From positions 6,528,189 through 6,592,188 of the forward strand of contig JAMXIF010001178.1 in the NCBI GenBank assembly GCA_028583685.1: 64,000 bases of DNA. Direction: 5' to 3'. Shown in pieces: positions 63,962 through 64,000 of this stretch. The DNA is from Petaurus breviceps papuanus. Taxonomy: Eukaryota; Chordata; Mammalia; Diprotodontia; Petauridae. Under the pieces are notes generated by a model. It searched no databases, was not told the DNA's origin, and was given only the letters and a program-made list of their open reading frames with translations. Both the position numbers and the translations under genes were made by a program. Every line of letters begins with the position of its first letter. Position 1 is the first letter of the stretch.

Positions 63962-64000
<39 letters not shown>
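63868..64000 (+). repeat. (GA)n-rich simple repeat running off the window
   Basis: GA/GACA repeats start at about 63868 and continue to the last base, where they are pure GA. The true length is unknown because the window ends inside it. Confidence 0.95.

Noticed and set aside
11276-64000. 5' exon of RAPGEF1 or another neighbouring gene
   Set aside because: No CpG island, no first-exon peptide and no splice-flanked conserved frame were found.
63868-64000. CRISPR-like or coding repeat array
   Set aside because: It is a plain GA simple repeat without spacers.

Overview
The window is eukaryotic nuclear DNA from a marsupial mammal. Three things show this. It carries many copies of the short tRNA-derived marsupial SINEs and of Mar-1 CORE-SINEs with an RTE/Bov-B-like tail. 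It carries old L2, L3/CR1 and MIR/THER1 elements together with marsupial-type L1 and half-L1 (HAL1) sequence. It also carries two exons of a recognisable vertebrate gene. One SINE subfamily (head like ggggcggcc, tail reading 'gtaaccttgagcaagttac') may point to an Australian lineage, but I cannot resolve the species.

The only host gene I can support is MED27 (Mediator subunit 27), on the plus strand. Bases 1-8728 are intron. The penultimate coding exon is 8729-8806. The next intron is 8807-10665. The last coding exon is 10666-10800 and ends in TAA. A 3'UTR of about 470 bases follows, with AATAAA at 11248-11253. The rest of the window, about 11.3-64 kb, is downstream intergenic DNA. In human the neighbour beyond the MED27 3' end is RAPGEF1, but no RAPGEF1 exon is visible here.

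The intergenic part is a layered fossil record. Old L2, L3/CR1 and MIR/THER1 copies are interrupted by younger insertions, often with clear target-site duplications (TSDs). The main structures are: a TA-flanked DNA transposon inside L2 (3295-3802); a head-to-tail SINE dimer inserted as one unit into a MIR (18969-19275); a tandem duplication of an L2-MIR-L1 composite (about 21250-23893); an essentially full-length HAL1 with a 14-base TSD (29452-32226); a long L2 ORF2 relic containing another L2 3' end (33.8-36.7 kb); an RPS2 processed pseudogene that itself carries a SINE (36937-38055); an LTR-like fossil (about 38.9-40.1 kb); an L3/CR1 element with endonuclease and reverse-transcriptase remnants (43.0-45.1 kb); and a hairpin hAT-type miniature element inside a MIR (47645-47768).

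Several repeat-free stretches look like candidate conserved non-coding elements, best at 55310-55740 and 62760-62985. No CRISPR array, tRNA gene, rRNA gene or bacterial-type operon is present. Most open reading frames are chance frames in repeats or unique non-coding sequence. I saw no undescribed coding system. The most unusual items are the SINE dimer, the composite tandem duplication, the HAL1, and a two-copy repeat family I could not classify.
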